Of a stretch of 64,000 nucleotides of DNA, positions 8,480-17,364 are shown in pieces. Location: NCBI RefSeq assembly GCF_036227565.1, contig NZ_CP109460.1, positions 2,480,001 through 2,544,000 of the forward strand. The letters run 5' to 3'. The notes under the pieces were generated by a model. It was not told where the DNA came from, did no database searches, and saw nothing but the letters and a program-made list of their open reading frames with translations. How positions within the stretch are numbered: the stretch's first letter is position 1; every line of letters starts with the position of its first letter. The DNA is from Streptomyces sp. NBC_01454. Lineage in GTDB: Bacteria > Actinomycetota > Actinomycetes > Streptomycetales > Streptomycetaceae. Position numbers and translations under genes: made by a program.

Positions 8480-9196
8480 TCAGGAGCGGTCCGGGCGGGG
8501 CACGGCGAACGGCTCCAGGAGCAGCGCGAGGCAGAGCAGTACGGTCGCCAGGAGCCAGCCGCCGAGGACATCGCCCGGCCAGTGGACGGCCAGGTAGACG
8601 CGGGTGAGGCCGACACCGGCGGCCCAGAGGGCGAGCACCGTCCACCAGGCACGGGCGGCCGCGGGCCGGACCCGCCGCGCGATGCCCCAGGCGAGGATGC
8701 CGGCCGCCAGCGCCGAGGTGGTGGCGTGGCCGGAGGGGAAGGCGTAGCCGGCGGCGTACCCGGCCCAGTCGGCGGCCGGCGGGCGGGGACGGGCGAGCAG
8801 CTCCATCAGGCCGTAACGGATGCCCTGGCCGACGGCGAGGGCGAGGACGGCGCAGCCCACCGCGCGCAGCCGCCCCCGCGCGCCCCGGGCGGCCAGCAGC
8901 CCGGCGAGCACCGCCATCGCATACGGGACCGGGCCGGTGCCGGTGGCGCTCAGGGCACGGGCGAGCGAGCGCAGTGGCTCCCCGTGGTGCGCGGCGGACC
9001 AGTGGACGGCGGCCCGTTCGGGGGCGAGCGGGGCACCGTGGCGTACGGACACCGTGACGGCGAGAGCGGTGAAGAGCGCCGCGCAGACCGCGGCGACGGT
9101 CAGGAGCGGGCGGGCGCCGGGGCCACGCCGTGCCGCCGGCCCTTCCGGCCCCGGCGGCGGCCCTTCCGGCCCCGGCGGCGGCCCGGGCGCCGTCAC
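8480..9196 (-). CDS. Membrane PAP2-family phosphatase (downstream of pair)
   Basis: A 238-residue integral membrane phosphatase of the PAP2/undecaprenyl-diphosphate phosphatase superfamily. The motifs are RP in 'LMELLARPRPP', PSGH in 'YAFPSGHATTS' and R-H-D in 'TRVYLAVHWPGD'. About five to six hydrophobic segments are visible. The short N terminus before the first segment carries a duplicated 'PGPEGP' unit encoded by a 21-bp DNA repeat (about 9137-9178). The GTG start overlaps the stop of the upstream PAP2 gene by 4 bases, so translation is coupled. Lipid phosphate or isoprenyl pyrophosphate is the likely substrate. The N-terminal Lys of the KX6RP motif is not conserved. Confidence 0.88.
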   Translation of the reverse strand: MTAPGPPPGPEGPPPGPEGPAARRGPGARPLLTVAAVCAALFTALAVTVSVRHGAPLAPERAAVHWSAAHHGEPLRSLARALSATGTGPVPYAMAVLAGLLAARGARGRLRAVGCAVLALAVGQGIRYGLMELLARPRPPAADWAGYAAGYAFPSGHATTSALAAGILAWGIARRVRPAAARAWWTVLALWAAGVGLTRVYLAVHWPGDVLGGWLLATVLLCLALLLEPFAVPRPDRS

Positions 9197-9798
9197 CGGG
9201 CAGCCACCAGGGGACGCAGCCGGGTGGCACGGATCCGTTCGACGGCGGGGCCCGCGTGGCGGGCGAGGGGGGCCAGCAGCCAGGCGAGGAGTGCGCCGAC
9301 GAGCAGGCCGGCGACGACGTCGTGCGGGTAGTGCGCGCCGACCCAGATGCGCGAGGCCGCCATCAGGAGGGCGGCCGGGACCGCGATCCGGCCCAGTTGC
9401 CGGTCGGCCAGCAGCAGGGCGACGGCGGCCGCTGCCGCGATGGCGGAGTGGTTGCTGGGGAAGGACCAGTCGCCGGGGGCGGGGCAGGCCTCGACGGTGA
9501 CGGTGTGCAGCGTCTGACAGGGCCGCTGTTCGTCGAAGAGCGTCTTGACGAGGGAGTTGGCGGCGTAGACGAGGACCACGACGACCGGGGCGGCCAGTGC
9601 GGCGGCCATCGCGCCGGGGGCGCCGCGGCGCGCCCGCCACCAGCCGATCAGCATCAGGACGGCGAAGAGGCCGAGGCCGTAGTCGGTCCCGTAGGAGATG
9701 AGGGTGTTCAGGCCGGACGGGGCGTGCTGCGCCAGGCCGGTGATCCAGGTGTACAGGCCGCCGTCTATCGAGGCGCCGCCGAAGGCGAGGTGGTTCAC
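9193..9798 (-). CDS. Membrane PAP2-family phosphatase (upstream of pair)
   Basis: A 201-residue PAP2 phosphatase with all three motifs: KX6RP in 'KTLFDEQRP', PSNH in 'WSFPSNHSA' and R-H-D in 'SRIWVGAHYPHD'. About five membrane segments are visible. It probably dephosphorylates undecaprenyl diphosphate or another lipid phosphate at the membrane. I chose GTG at the complement of 9796-9798 because AGGAG lies 5 bases upstream; a longer frame to 9894 lacks such a site. It is the first gene of a coupled pair and diverges from a BlaI-type repressor gene. The shared intergenic region has a BlaI-like operator, so repression of this pair by BlaI is possible. Confidence 0.9.
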   Translation of the reverse strand: MNHLAFGGASIDGGLYTWITGLAQHAPSGLNTLISYGTDYGLGLFAVLMLIGWWRARRGAPGAMAAALAAPVVVVLVYAANSLVKTLFDEQRPCQTLHTVTVEACPAPGDWSFPSNHSAIAAAAAVALLLADRQLGRIAVPAALLMAASRIWVGAHYPHDVVAGLLVGALLAWLLAPLARHAGPAVERIRATRLRPLVAAR

Positions 9799-9986
9799 GG
9801 GTGCTCCTTGGCGGTTCAGCGGTGGCACGGTGGTGCGGACGGCGCGGGGCGCACCCCGGGGCAGTGGCCCGGCGCCCGGTGACGTGGCGGGCAACCCCTC
9901 TCACCTGCGGAAGTGCAGTGGCGGCGGCGATGTCGGCGGCCGCTCCCATAATGAGTGACGGGCCTGCCCCACGACCGACCGGCCGA

Positions 9987-10019
9987 CTACAGTCACGTAG
10001 ACGGTCCTCGGAACTGTAG
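9987..10019. promoter_or_regulatory. Candidate BlaI-type operator in the divergent promoter region
   Basis: CTACAGT (9987-9993) and ACTGTAG (10013-10019) form a perfect 7-bp inverted repeat. A nested dyad CTAC-N6-GTAG lies at 9987-10000. BlaI/MecI operators are built from TACA/TGTA half-sites. The element lies 26-58 bases upstream of the BlaI-type gene and faces the PAP2 pair. Confidence 0.55.
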
Positions 10020-10044
10020 ACGACGAAAAGGTGAAGGGCGTTCC

Positions 10045-10473
10045 ATGTCGGAGACAACACCTGCTCAGCGGCGCCCTGCCGGAGAGCTGGAGGCGAGCGT
10101 GCTCGCGGCGCTCTGGGTGGCCGGGAGCCCGCTGAGCCCGGCCGGGGTGCAGAGCGCACTGGGCGGCCGGCTGGCGCGCACCACCGTCACCACCATCCTC
10201 ACCCGGCTGCACGACAAGGGAGCGGTGTCCCGCTCCCGGGCCGGCCGCGGCTTCGTGTACTCACCGATACACGACTCCGCGGGGCTGACCGCCCGGCGGA
10301 TGCGCAGTGAGCTCGACAAACAGGACGACCGCGGCACCGCCCTCGCCCGCTTCGTCTCCCAGCTGACCAGCGAGGACGAGCAGCTGCTGCGGTCCCTGCT
10401 GGAGTCGGCGGAGGACGACGCCCCCGGCCGGCCGCCCGCCGCCGGGCAGCCCGGCTCCGGAGCCGGCCCGTGA
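10045..10473 (+). CDS. BlaI/MecI/CopY-family transcriptional repressor
   Basis: A 142-residue winged-helix repressor: 'RRPAGELEASVLAALWVAG', the recognition helix region 'LARTTVTTILTRLHDKGAV', and the C-terminal dimerisation helix ending 'LARFVSQLTSEDEQLLRSLL'. Members are removed from DNA by a partner M56 metallopeptidase, and that partner gene overlaps this stop by 4 bases. The ATG at 10045 has GAAGGG about 6 bases upstream. In Streptomyces such pairs are common and are not necessarily linked to beta-lactam resistance. Likely targets are its own operon and perhaps the divergent PAP2 genes. Confidence 0.9.
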   Translation: MSETTPAQRRPAGELEASVLAALWVAGSPLSPAGVQSALGGRLARTTVTTILTRLHDKGAVSRSRAGRGFVYSPIHDSAGLTARRMRSELDKQDDRGTALARFVSQLTSEDEQLLRSLLESAEDDAPGRPPAAGQPGSGAGP

Positions 10474-11435
10474 TCATCGCCGTCTGGATCCCGCTGCTGA
10501 TGCCGCTGCTCGCGGTGCCGGCCGCCCGTCGCCTGGCCGAGTCGCTGCCCCCGCGCGCCGCCGCCTGGCTGCTGACCGGCTGCGCCGCCGCGCTCGCCGG
10601 CTGTACGACCGCGGCGCTCGGCCTGCTGCTGGCCGCCGGGGTGCTGCGGCTGCCCCCGGTCGCCGCCCTGGGCCACCTCTCGCTACCGCTGCTCGGCGAC
10701 AGCGGCGACGGTGCCGTGACCGTCCCCGTGGCCGCTGCCGCCGCCGGTCTGCTCGGCGCCTGCGCCCTCGCCGTCGCGCGCCACGCCCGCCGCCACCGCG
10801 CCGAGCTGCGCACCGCCCGGCACGCCACCGGCGCCCACCCCGCCTCCGGCGATCTGGTCGTCCTCCCGGACCCCACGCCCGAGGCCTACGCCCTGCCGGG
10901 CCGGCCGGGCCGGGTGGTGGTCACCGCAGGGATGCTGCGGACGCTGCCCGCGGCCGAGCGGGAGGCGCTGTTCGCCCATGAGCGCGCCCATCTCGCGGGC
11001 CGCCACCATCTGTTCCTGCTCACGGTCACGCTCTCCGCGGCCTGTCATCCGCTGCTGCGCTCGCTGCGCGCGCCCCTGGCGTACGCCCTGGAGCGCTGGG
11101 CCGACGAAGCCGCCGCGTCCCGGGTGGGCGACCGCCGGGTCACGGCCCGGGCCATCGGACGCGCCGCGCTGGCCGCCCGCCCGGATGCCCGGGCGCCGCA
11201 CCGTCCCAGCGGTGTGCTCGCCGCGACGGCCGGCCCGGTGCCGCGCCGGGTCGCCGCCCTGCTGGCCGACGAGCGGGCGACGGGTCACGCCCGGGTACGG
11301 GCCGGCTTCCGGTGCCGCCGGCTGATCGCCGCGGCCCTGCTCGCCTGCGTCGGCTTCTCGGCGGCCGCCGCCCTGGACGCCGCGGCCGATCTGCACGAAT
11401 CGGTGGAGGTGGCCCAGGGGGAGGCGGCGCACTGA
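10470..11435 (+). CDS. M56-family membrane metallopeptidase (BlaR1/MecR1-like)
   Basis: This 321-residue membrane zinc peptidase has hydrophobic segments near residues 1-60, 80-110, 180-200 and 285-305. The zinc motif HERAH (an HExxH form) lies in 'EALFAHERAHLAGRHH', with a downstream Glu in 'ALERWADEAAAS'. There is no C-terminal penicillin-binding domain, so unlike BlaR1 it is not obviously a beta-lactam sensor. The GTG start overlaps the BlaI-type stop by 4 bases. By analogy with BlaR1/BlaI it would cleave or inactivate the repressor in response to an unknown envelope signal. Confidence 0.87.
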   Translation: MIIAVWIPLLMPLLAVPAARRLAESLPPRAAAWLLTGCAAALAGCTTAALGLLLAAGVLRLPPVAALGHLSLPLLGDSGDGAVTVPVAAAAAGLLGACALAVARHARRHRAELRTARHATGAHPASGDLVVLPDPTPEAYALPGRPGRVVVTAGMLRTLPAAEREALFAHERAHLAGRHHLFLLTVTLSAACHPLLRSLRAPLAYALERWADEAAASRVGDRRVTARAIGRAALAARPDARAPHRPSGVLAATAGPVPRRVAALLADERATGHARVRAGFRCRRLIAAALLACVGFSAAAALDAAADLHESVEVAQGEAAH

Positions 11436-11469
11436 GGGCGCCGGGTAGCGGCGGGACCGAGCCGCGGTG

Positions 11470-13017
11470 TCAGGCGCCCCCGGGCTCGCGCCCCGGGTGC
11501 GTCCGGGTGCCGGCGCCGCTCCCCTGTCCCGTGCCGACCGTGAACCCGAACGTGGCGCCGCCGCCCGGGCGGCGGGCGGCGAAGGCATGGCCGCCGTGGG
11601 CGGTCGCGATCTCGCGGACGATGGCGAGGCCGAGGCCGGAGCCGGGCAGTCCGCGGGCGGCAGCGGCGCGGTAGAAGCGGTCGAAGACCCGGGTGAGGTC
11701 CGCCTCGGCGATCCCGGGGCCGCGGTCGAGGACCTCGAAGCGGGCGCCGGTGACCACGACCTCGATCGGCTCCGTGCCGCCCGCGTCGAACTTGGCGGCG
11801 TTCTCCAGCAGATTGGTCAGCGCCCGGTGCAGCGCGGCGGACCGGCCCTCGACCACGGCCGGGCCGGCGGTCCGTACGGTGATCTCGCGGCCGGTGCGGC
11901 GGCGGGCGGAGGCGGCCGCCTTCTCCGCGACCTCGGCCAGGCTCACCTCGGACAGCGGGTCGTCGTCCCGCTGTCCGGCGGCCAGGTCCACCAGCTCGTT
12001 GACCAGATCGCTCAGCTCCCTGGCCTCGCCCGCCAGGTCGGCGAGCAGCTCCTCGCGGGCGTCCGGCGGCAGCTCGTCGAAGCGCTTGAGCAGCGAGATG
12101 TTGGTGCGCAGCGAGGTCAGCGGGGTGCGCAGCTCATGCCCGGCGTCCTGGACGAGGCGCTGCTGGTCCTGGACGGCGCTGGCCAGCCGGCCGAGCATGT
12201 CGTCGAAGGCCCGCCCGAGCCGGGCGACCTCGTCCCGCCCCGCCACCGGGACGGGGACGTCCAGCCGCCCGTGCTCCGCCACGCTCTCGGCGACCGAGGT
12301 CAGCCGCACCAGCCGGCCGGTGATCCGGCGCGCCAGCCACCAGCCGCCCGCCCCGGACAGCGCGATGACCGCGGCGGCCAGCAGGGCGGTGCGCTGCTGG
12401 AGCGCGGAGAGCAGATCCTCGGTCTCGCTGAACTTCTGGGCGACCTGGACCGCCCCGCGGCCGCCGCCGAGCGCGACGGTCGCGACGTGGTAGACGTCGT
12501 CGCCGACGTCCGCCTCCCGCTCCGCGTACCGGCCGGCGTGGGCGTCCCGGGCGATCCGCTGTTCCGCGGGGCCGGCCGGCAGGGCCGGGCTGCCGCGTTC
12601 CACGATCCGGCCGCCGGCGCCCAGGATCTGCACATCGGTGCGGGTGGGCCGGGTGAGGTCGTCGCGCGGCCCGTCGTGGTCGGGGTCGGAGGAGGCGTAG
12701 TCCCCGGGCGCCAGCGGCTTCTCCCGCACCTGGGTGCGCAGATCCCCCACGACCTCGGAGAACACCGATCTCTCGTCCACCCGCACCAGCCGGGCCGCCG
12801 CGTCGTAGCTGAGGAACCCGACGAGGACGGTCACCGCGGCGGCGCCGGCGGCGAAGGCCACCGCGAAGGCGGTGCGCAGGCTGGCCGGCTTACGGGTACG
12901 CAGCCAGGCGGCCTGCCCGCCGCTGCGCCAGGAACGCAGCCGGGCCCGCAGTCGGGACCGCAGCCCCCGGCCGGGCCGGGCGCCCGGACCGCTGCCTCCG
13001 CTGTGGGGCCCGGACAT
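11470..13017 (-). CDS. Sensor histidine kinase (HAMP, HisKA, HATPase_c)
   Basis: A 515-residue membrane kinase. There is one segment near residues 47-68, an extracytoplasmic region to about residue 190 and a second segment ('[18 protein letters not shown]') followed by a HAMP linker. The H-box is '[16 protein letters not shown]', the N-box 'NLLENAAKF', and the G-boxes 'DRGPGI' and 'GSGLGLAI'. It is complete and looks active. The ATG start lies 1 base after the stop of the OmpR-type regulator, so the two are co-expressed and the regulator is its partner. The architecture resembles MprB/CseC-type envelope-stress kinases; the signal is unknown. Confidence 0.92.
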   Translation of the reverse strand: MSGPHSGGSGPGARPGRGLRSRLRARLRSWRSGGQAAWLRTRKPASLRTAFAVAFAAGAAAVTVLVGFLSYDAAARLVRVDERSVFSEVVGDLRTQVREKPLAPGDYASSDPDHDGPRDDLTRPTRTDVQILGAGGRIVERGSPALPAGPAEQRIARDAHAGRYAEREADVGDDVYHVATVALGGGRGAVQVAQKFSETEDLLSALQQRTALLAAAVIALSGAGGWWLARRITGRLVRLTSVAESVAEHGRLDVPVPVAGRDEVARLGRAFDDMLGRLASAVQDQQRLVQDAGHELRTPLTSLRTNISLLKRFDELPPDAREELLADLAGEARELSDLVNELVDLAAGQRDDDPLSEVSLAEVAEKAAASARRRTGREITVRTAGPAVVEGRSAALHRALTNLLENAAKFDAGGTEPIEVVVTGARFEVLDRGPGIAEADLTRVFDRFYRAAAARGLPGSGLGLAIVREIATAHGGHAFAARRPGGGATFGFTVGTGQGSGAGTRTHPGREPGGA

Positions 13018-13018
13018 C

Positions 13019-13759
13019 TCAGTCCTCCCGCAGGACGTAGCCGACGCCGCGCACGGTGTGGATCAGCGGGCGGCTGCCCGGGACATCGACCTTGCGCCGC
13101 AGATAGCCCACGTACACCGCGAGGTTCTTCGAGCCCGGTCCGAAGTCGTAGCCCCAGATCCGGTCGTAGATCGTCGAATGATCCAGGACGATCCCGGCAT
13201 TACGGGCGAGGAGCTCCAGCAGTTCGAACTCGGTCCGGGTCAGCTCCAGCTCCTGCTCCCCGCGCCAGGCGCGGCGCGAGGGGCCGTCGATCCGCAGGTC
13301 CGCCGCCTCGACGACACCGCTGTCCGCGGCCCGGGCCCCGTCCGCCTCCCCGGCGCCGTCGGCCCCGGCGCCCTCCGTCCCGGCCGGGACCGCCGACGTC
13401 CGCCGCAGCAGCGCCCGCAGCCGGGCGAAGACCTCCTCGACCTCGAACGGCTTGACCACGTAGTCGTCGGCCCCGGCGTCCAGTCCGGCGATCCGGTCGG
13501 CCGTCTCGACCCGGGCGGTGAGCATGAGGATCGGGGTGCGGTCCTGCTCGGCCCGCAGCACCTGGCACACCTGGAGCCCGTCGATCCCCGGCATCATCAC
13601 GTCCAGCAGGATCACATCCGGCCGTTCGCGGTGCGCGGCGGCCAGCGCCTGGATCCCGTCCGCGACGGCGGTGACCTGGTAGCCCTCCAGGGTCAGGGCA
13701 CGCTCCAGCGCGGTGCGGATGGGGCGGTCGTCCTCGGCGAGCAGCACGGAATGGGTCAC
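13019..13759 (-). CDS. OmpR-family response regulator
   Basis: A 246-residue two-domain regulator. The receiver domain has the acidic pair in 'LLAEDDRP', the phospho-acceptor Asp in '[14 protein letters not shown]', Thr in 'LMLTARVE' and Lys in 'DDYVVKPFE'. After an acidic Ala/Gly-rich linker (about residues 123-148) comes an OmpR winged helix ('[15 protein letters not shown]', '[11 protein letters not shown]'). It is partnered with the histidine kinase directly downstream. Upstream lie four spaced heptamers in direct orientation, a typical OmpR-type binding array, which suggests autoregulation. The divergent glycosyltransferase shares that region. Confidence 0.93.
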   Translation of the reverse strand: MTHSVLLAEDDRPIRTALERALTLEGYQVTAVADGIQALAAAHRERPDVILLDVMMPGIDGLQVCQVLRAEQDRTPILMLTARVETADRIAGLDAGADDYVVKPFEVEEVFARLRALLRRTSAVPAGTEGAGADGAGEADGARAADSGVVEAADLRIDGPSRRAWRGEQELELTRTEFELLELLARNAGIVLDHSTIYDRIWGYDFGPGSKNLAVYVGYLRRKVDVPGSRPLIHTVRGVGYVLRED

Positions 13760-13819
13760 GCGGGCCAGTGTGCCAAGGGCTCGGCGGCGCGGCGGCGGGC
13801 GGCCGGTCCGGCAACGGGT

Positions 13820-13863
13820 TTCTTACCCGCCTCTCACCCGTGGTTCTTACCGGGCTCTCACCC
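13820..13863. promoter_or_regulatory. Four heptamer direct repeats TCT(T/C)ACC upstream of the OmpR-type regulator
   Basis: TCTTACC, TCTCACC, TCTTACC and TCTCACC start at 13821, 13832, 13845 and 13856 (spacing 11, 13 and 11). The larger unit TTCTTACC...CTCTCACCC repeats with period 24. Helical-phased direct repeats are the usual binding pattern of OmpR-family regulators. The array lies about 60-105 bases upstream of the regulator start and 134-177 bases upstream of the divergent glycosyltransferase. Confidence 0.65.
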
Positions 13864-13996
13864 TGGCCACGCCATTGACTTACCCCTTACCGACACGGTT
13901 GCCCCCGTGCCGGACGGACCGGGCGCGACGACCGGGTCGCGAGGGGACCGGACGATCGGAACGACTCGGCACCTCTCGGGGAGAGCACCGCACCGT

Positions 13997-15205
13997 ATGA
14001 AGATCACCCTGCTGCTGCACAACGCGTACGCCATCGGCGGCACCATCCGCACCACCTTCAACCTCGCCGCCGCCCTCGCCGACCGGCACGACGTCGAGAT
14101 CGTCTCGATGCTGCGGCACCGCGAGGTCCCGCGGTTCACCCCGGACCCCCGGGTGCGGCTGATCCCGCTGGTGGACACGCGCGTCGGCAGCAAGGACATG
14201 GCCGAGCCCCTCTTCGGTGAGCCCGCGCAGGACTTCCCGCTCGCCGAGAAGCGCCACCACCAGTACAACCGGCTGGTCGACGTGCGCGCCGCGGAGTTCC
14301 TGCGGACCACGGACGCGGACGTGCTGATCGGCACCCGGCCCGGCATCAACGTCTACCTGGCCCTCTTCGGCCCCCACGGGGCGCTGCGGATCGCCCAGGA
14401 GCATCTGAGACACGACGCCCACAGCAAGCGGCTGCGCGCCGAACTCGCCCGCCACTACAGGTCGCTGGACGCCCTGGTCACCACGACCGAGGCGGACGCC
14501 GCCGTCTACCGGGCGCGGATGCCGCTGCCGGGGGTACGGGTCCTGGCGGTGCCCAACATCGTGCCCGCGCCGGACGGCCCGCCGTCCGAGGGCACCGCGA
14601 AGGTGATCGCGGCGGCCGGCCGGCTGGTCCGCGGCAAGCGCTTCGACCTGCTGATCGAGGCCTTCTCGGCGGTCGCCGCCAAGCACCCCGACTGGCAGCT
14701 TCGGATACACGGCGGCGGCGCCGAGCGGGAGCGGCTCCAGGGGCTGATCGACGGCCTCGGGCTGGGCCGGCAGGCGGAGCTGACCGGGCCGCGCTCGCCG
14801 ATAGAGGCGGAGTTCGCCAAGGCCTCGATCGTCGCCTCGGCCTCGGACGCCGAGTCGTTCGGCATGACCATCGTCGAGGCGATGCGCTGCGGGGTGCCGG
14901 TGGTCAGCACCGACTGCCCGCTGGGCCCCGCCGAGATCATCGACAGCGGCAGGGACGGGCTGCTGGTGCCGCGCGGGGACGGCCAGGCGCTGGCCGGCGC
15001 CCTGCTGGAGCTCATCGAGGCCCCCGAGCGCCGCCGCGAGATGGCCGGGGCCGCGCGGGAGAGCGCGCACCGCTACGACCCACAGCCGATCGCCGAGCGC
15101 TATGCACTCCTCTTCGAGGACCTGCGCTCGACGCGCACCGGCCGGGCCTGGCAGCGGACCCTGGGCCGCGCCCGCAACCGTGTGCGACGGGCGCTGCGCC
15201 GCTGA
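13997..15205 (+). CDS. Family 4 glycosyltransferase
   Basis: A 402-residue GT-B fold glycosyltransferase (GT4-like), probably cytosolic and membrane-associated. The acceptor half begins 'MKITLLLHNAYAIGGTIRTT'. The nucleotide-sugar half has 'AAGRLVRGKRFDLLIEAF' and the E-x7-E motif in 'DAESFGMTIVEAMRCGVPVV'. The C-terminal tail is very basic. The closest style is the Streptomyces transferases for cell-wall polymers or teichulosonic/galactosyl glycans; the exact donor and acceptor cannot be read. The ATG at 13997 is preceded by GGGGAG about 12 bases away. It diverges from the two-component system and shares its repeat-containing promoter region. Confidence 0.87.
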   Translation: MKITLLLHNAYAIGGTIRTTFNLAAALADRHDVEIVSMLRHREVPRFTPDPRVRLIPLVDTRVGSKDMAEPLFGEPAQDFPLAEKRHHQYNRLVDVRAAEFLRTTDADVLIGTRPGINVYLALFGPHGALRIAQEHLRHDAHSKRLRAELARHYRSLDALVTTTEADAAVYRARMPLPGVRVLAVPNIVPAPDGPPSEGTAKVIAAAGRLVRGKRFDLLIEAFSAVAAKHPDWQLRIHGGGAERERLQGLIDGLGLGRQAELTGPRSPIEAEFAKASIVASASDAESFGMTIVEAMRCGVPVVSTDCPLGPAEIIDSGRDGLLVPRGDGQALAGALLELIEAPERRREMAGAARESAHRYDPQPIAERYALLFEDLRSTRTGRAWQRTLGRARNRVRRALRR

Positions 15206-15590
15206 GACGGCCGCCCGCGGACGGTGGACCGGACCACCCGCGTCCACCGGACCCGTCGTCAGTTCAGCCCTTCCGCAAGGAATTTCCCGACCACGATCTG
15301 GCGCCTTCCGGTATCGACATGCTGAACTGCTGGAAACTGCTGGAACGAAACTGAATCGCACGGAAGACGGAACGCTGAATCCCGGCCACACCGCATTGCG
15401 GGAACACAGCAGTTCGGGATCACAGCAGTTCTGGATCACGGCGGCGGCAGCGGACAGGAACACCGGGACACCCGTGCGCCGGGGCACAACGGCGCACAAA
15501 GGCAGGAACTCCACCACCCGTCGCAACACGGTTGCCGCTTCGAGCAGTTGACGCTTCGAATCCGCAGGTCCGATCGGCAGGAGGCCGTTC
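15206..15590. other. Intergenic region with mirrored direct repeats before the GH25 gene
   Basis: No credible gene was found in this 385-base stretch, which is less GC-rich than its neighbours. It holds two copies of AACTGCTGG (15325-15333, 15335-15343) and two of CAGCAGTT (15407-15414, 15423-15430). These are inverted relative to each other and could form a stem or a regulator array. The GH25 ribosome-binding site (AGGAGG) ends the region. Confidence 0.5.
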
Positions 15591-16145
15591 ATGCTGCACG
15601 GTGTCGATGTCAGCTCCTACAACTCCTCATATTCCACCGAGGGGTTGGACTTCGTTTTCATCAAGGCCACCGAAGGCCGTTCCTACCTCAATCCGCACCA
15701 GTCCGCACAGGCGTCCCAGGCCCGTAAGGCGGGCTGTGTGGTCGGTTTCTACCACTTCCTGTGGCCGGGAAATATCGCCGCTCAGGCGAAATACTTCGTC
15801 GAAAAGTGCGCCTCGGTCCAGGGTGATCTCCTGGCCTGCGACTGGGAGCTCACCGGCGAGGGGACGTGTGCCAGCAATGCGCAGAAGGACCAGTTCCTGG
15901 CCGAGGTGAAGCGGCTGCGCCCCACCCACCGCGTGCTGCTCTACTGCAACCGCGAATTCTGGCTCCACCGCGACACCACGTCCTACGCGGCCGACGGCCT
16001 GTGGATCGCCGACTACGTCTCCGCCGGGAACCCACGGATCAAGGCGTCGTGGCGCATCCACCAGTACACCGACTCCCCGCTGGACAAGGACGTCGCGGAC
16101 TTCGCGAGCAAGGCCGCCCTCAAGAAGTGGGCGCACCCGGCATAA
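15591..16145 (+). CDS. GH25-family lysozyme (muramidase) domain protein
   Basis: A 184-residue protein that is a single glycoside hydrolase family 25 domain. It begins 'MLHGVDVSSYNSSY' (active-site Asp strand) and has 'FIKATEGRSY' and the catalytic DxE-like 'ACDWELTGEG'. GH25 enzymes cleave the MurNAc-GlcNAc bond of peptidoglycan. There is no signal peptide or cell-wall-binding domain, which is unusual for a muramidase; export by another route or an intracellular role is possible. The ATG has CAGGAGG about 7 bases upstream. An array of mirrored repeats lies in the promoter region. Confidence 0.85.
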   Translation: MLHGVDVSSYNSSYSTEGLDFVFIKATEGRSYLNPHQSAQASQARKAGCVVGFYHFLWPGNIAAQAKYFVEKCASVQGDLLACDWELTGEGTCASNAQKDQFLAEVKRLRPTHRVLLYCNREFWLHRDTTSYAADGLWIADYVSAGNPRIKASWRIHQYTDSPLDKDVADFASKAALKKWAHPA

Positions 16146-16305
16146 GGTTTCCTACCGGCACGCCCCTTCGCGCCCCCGGGAGGCGCACGCGGCACACACA
16201 CGCTGCGTACGCCTCGCGGAACAGCGCGTCACGCGGGACCCCGTGCCACCGGAACCGTGCGTCACGACAACGGCACGACGCACCACGAGAGACAGAGGAG
16301 CAGCC

Positions 16306-17136
16306 GTGACCGACCCGGCGTCCAAGGCCCTGCAGCAGGAGATCGCGCGGGATCTCCAGGTGACCGCGTCCTTCGACGCCGAGCAGGAGATCGAACGCCG
16401 GGTGGCCTTCCTCACCGCCCGGCTGACCTCCACGGGGCTGCGCGCCCTGGTCCTGGGGATCAGCGGCGGCGTCGACTCCACGACCACCGGGCGGCTCTGC
16501 CAGCTCGCCGTGGAGCGGGCCCGCGCCGCCGGGCACGAGGCGGCCTTCTACGCGATGCGGCTGCCGTACGGCGTCCAGGCGGACGAGAAGGACGCCCGGC
16601 GGGCGCTGGAGTTCATCCGCGCCGACCGGGAGCTGACCGTCGACATCCGCCCGGCGAGCGACGCGGCGCTGCAGGCCGCGATGGACGGCGGGCTCCTCTT
16701 CCGCGACGCCCACCACCAGGACTTCGTCCAGGGCAACATCAAGGCCCGTCAGCGCATGATCGCGCAGTACGCGGTCGCCGGAGCCCACGACGGCCTGGTC
16801 GTGGGCACCGACCACGCGGCCGAGGCGGTCTCCGGCTTCTTCACGAAGTTCGGTGACGGCGCGGCCGATGTGGTGCCGCTCACCGGCCTGACCAAGCGCC
16901 GGGTACGCGCCGTCGCGGCGGCGCTGGGCGCCCCGGCGGAGCTGGTCCACAAGGTTCCGACGGCCGATCTGGAGACGCTCGACCCGGGCAAGCCGGACGA
17001 GGACGCGCTCGGTGTGAGCTACGACCAGATCGACGACTTCCTGGAGGGCGGGCCGGTCGACGCCACAGCCGCCCGGGCCATCATCCGCCGCTACCGCCTC
17101 ACCGAGCACAAGCGCGCCCTGCCGATCGCACCGTGA
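16306..17136 (+). CDS. nadE: NH3-dependent NAD+ synthetase
   Basis: A 276-residue enzyme that amidates deamido-NAD+ to NAD+ with ATP and ammonia, the last step of NAD synthesis. It has the PP-loop 'LGISGGVDSTTT', and 'NIKARQRMIAQYAVA' and 'GTDHAAEAVSGFFTKFGDG', which are diagnostic for the short NadE type lacking a glutaminase domain. The length matches E. coli/B. subtilis NadE. I chose GTG 16306 because GAGGAG lies just upstream. It stands alone, 160 bases after the GH25 gene. No defects were seen. Confidence 0.96.
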   Translation: MTDPASKALQQEIARDLQVTASFDAEQEIERRVAFLTARLTSTGLRALVLGISGGVDSTTTGRLCQLAVERARAAGHEAAFYAMRLPYGVQADEKDARRALEFIRADRELTVDIRPASDAALQAAMDGGLLFRDAHHQDFVQGNIKARQRMIAQYAVAGAHDGLVVGTDHAAEAVSGFFTKFGDGAADVVPLTGLTKRRVRAVAAALGAPAELVHKVPTADLETLDPGKPDEDALGVSYDQIDDFLEGGPVDATAARAIIRRYRLTEHKRALPIAP

Positions 17137-17334
17137 GGCCGCGGCGGCGGGGTCGGGCGGACCGGCGGGCGGGCGGCTGCGCCGTTCGGCCCCGACGGCT
17201 CGCCCCGCCCCGGCCCGCCGCGCCCACCCGTCATGCCCTGGCCAGGGGACCGTCACCGTCCCGGTGCTAAATCGTGGGCCGGAGCGGGCATGCATGCGGC
17301 CATGGGAAGCCGCGAAGTGCGATCGGAAGATCAA

Positions 17335-17357
17335 CTGTCAGTGGGGCCGCCTACGCT
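17335..17357 (+). promoter_or_regulatory. DNA-damage-type (RecA-NDp/PafBC) promoter
   Basis: CTGTCAGTGGG (17335-17345), six bases, then TACGCT (17352-17357) matches the actinobacterial RecA-independent damage promoter TTGTCAGTGGC-N6-TAGGGT at most positions with exact spacing. The ATG of the next gene lies 8 bases downstream of the -10, so the transcript is probably leaderless. Confidence 0.65.
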
Positions 17358-17364
17358 CCGGGGC

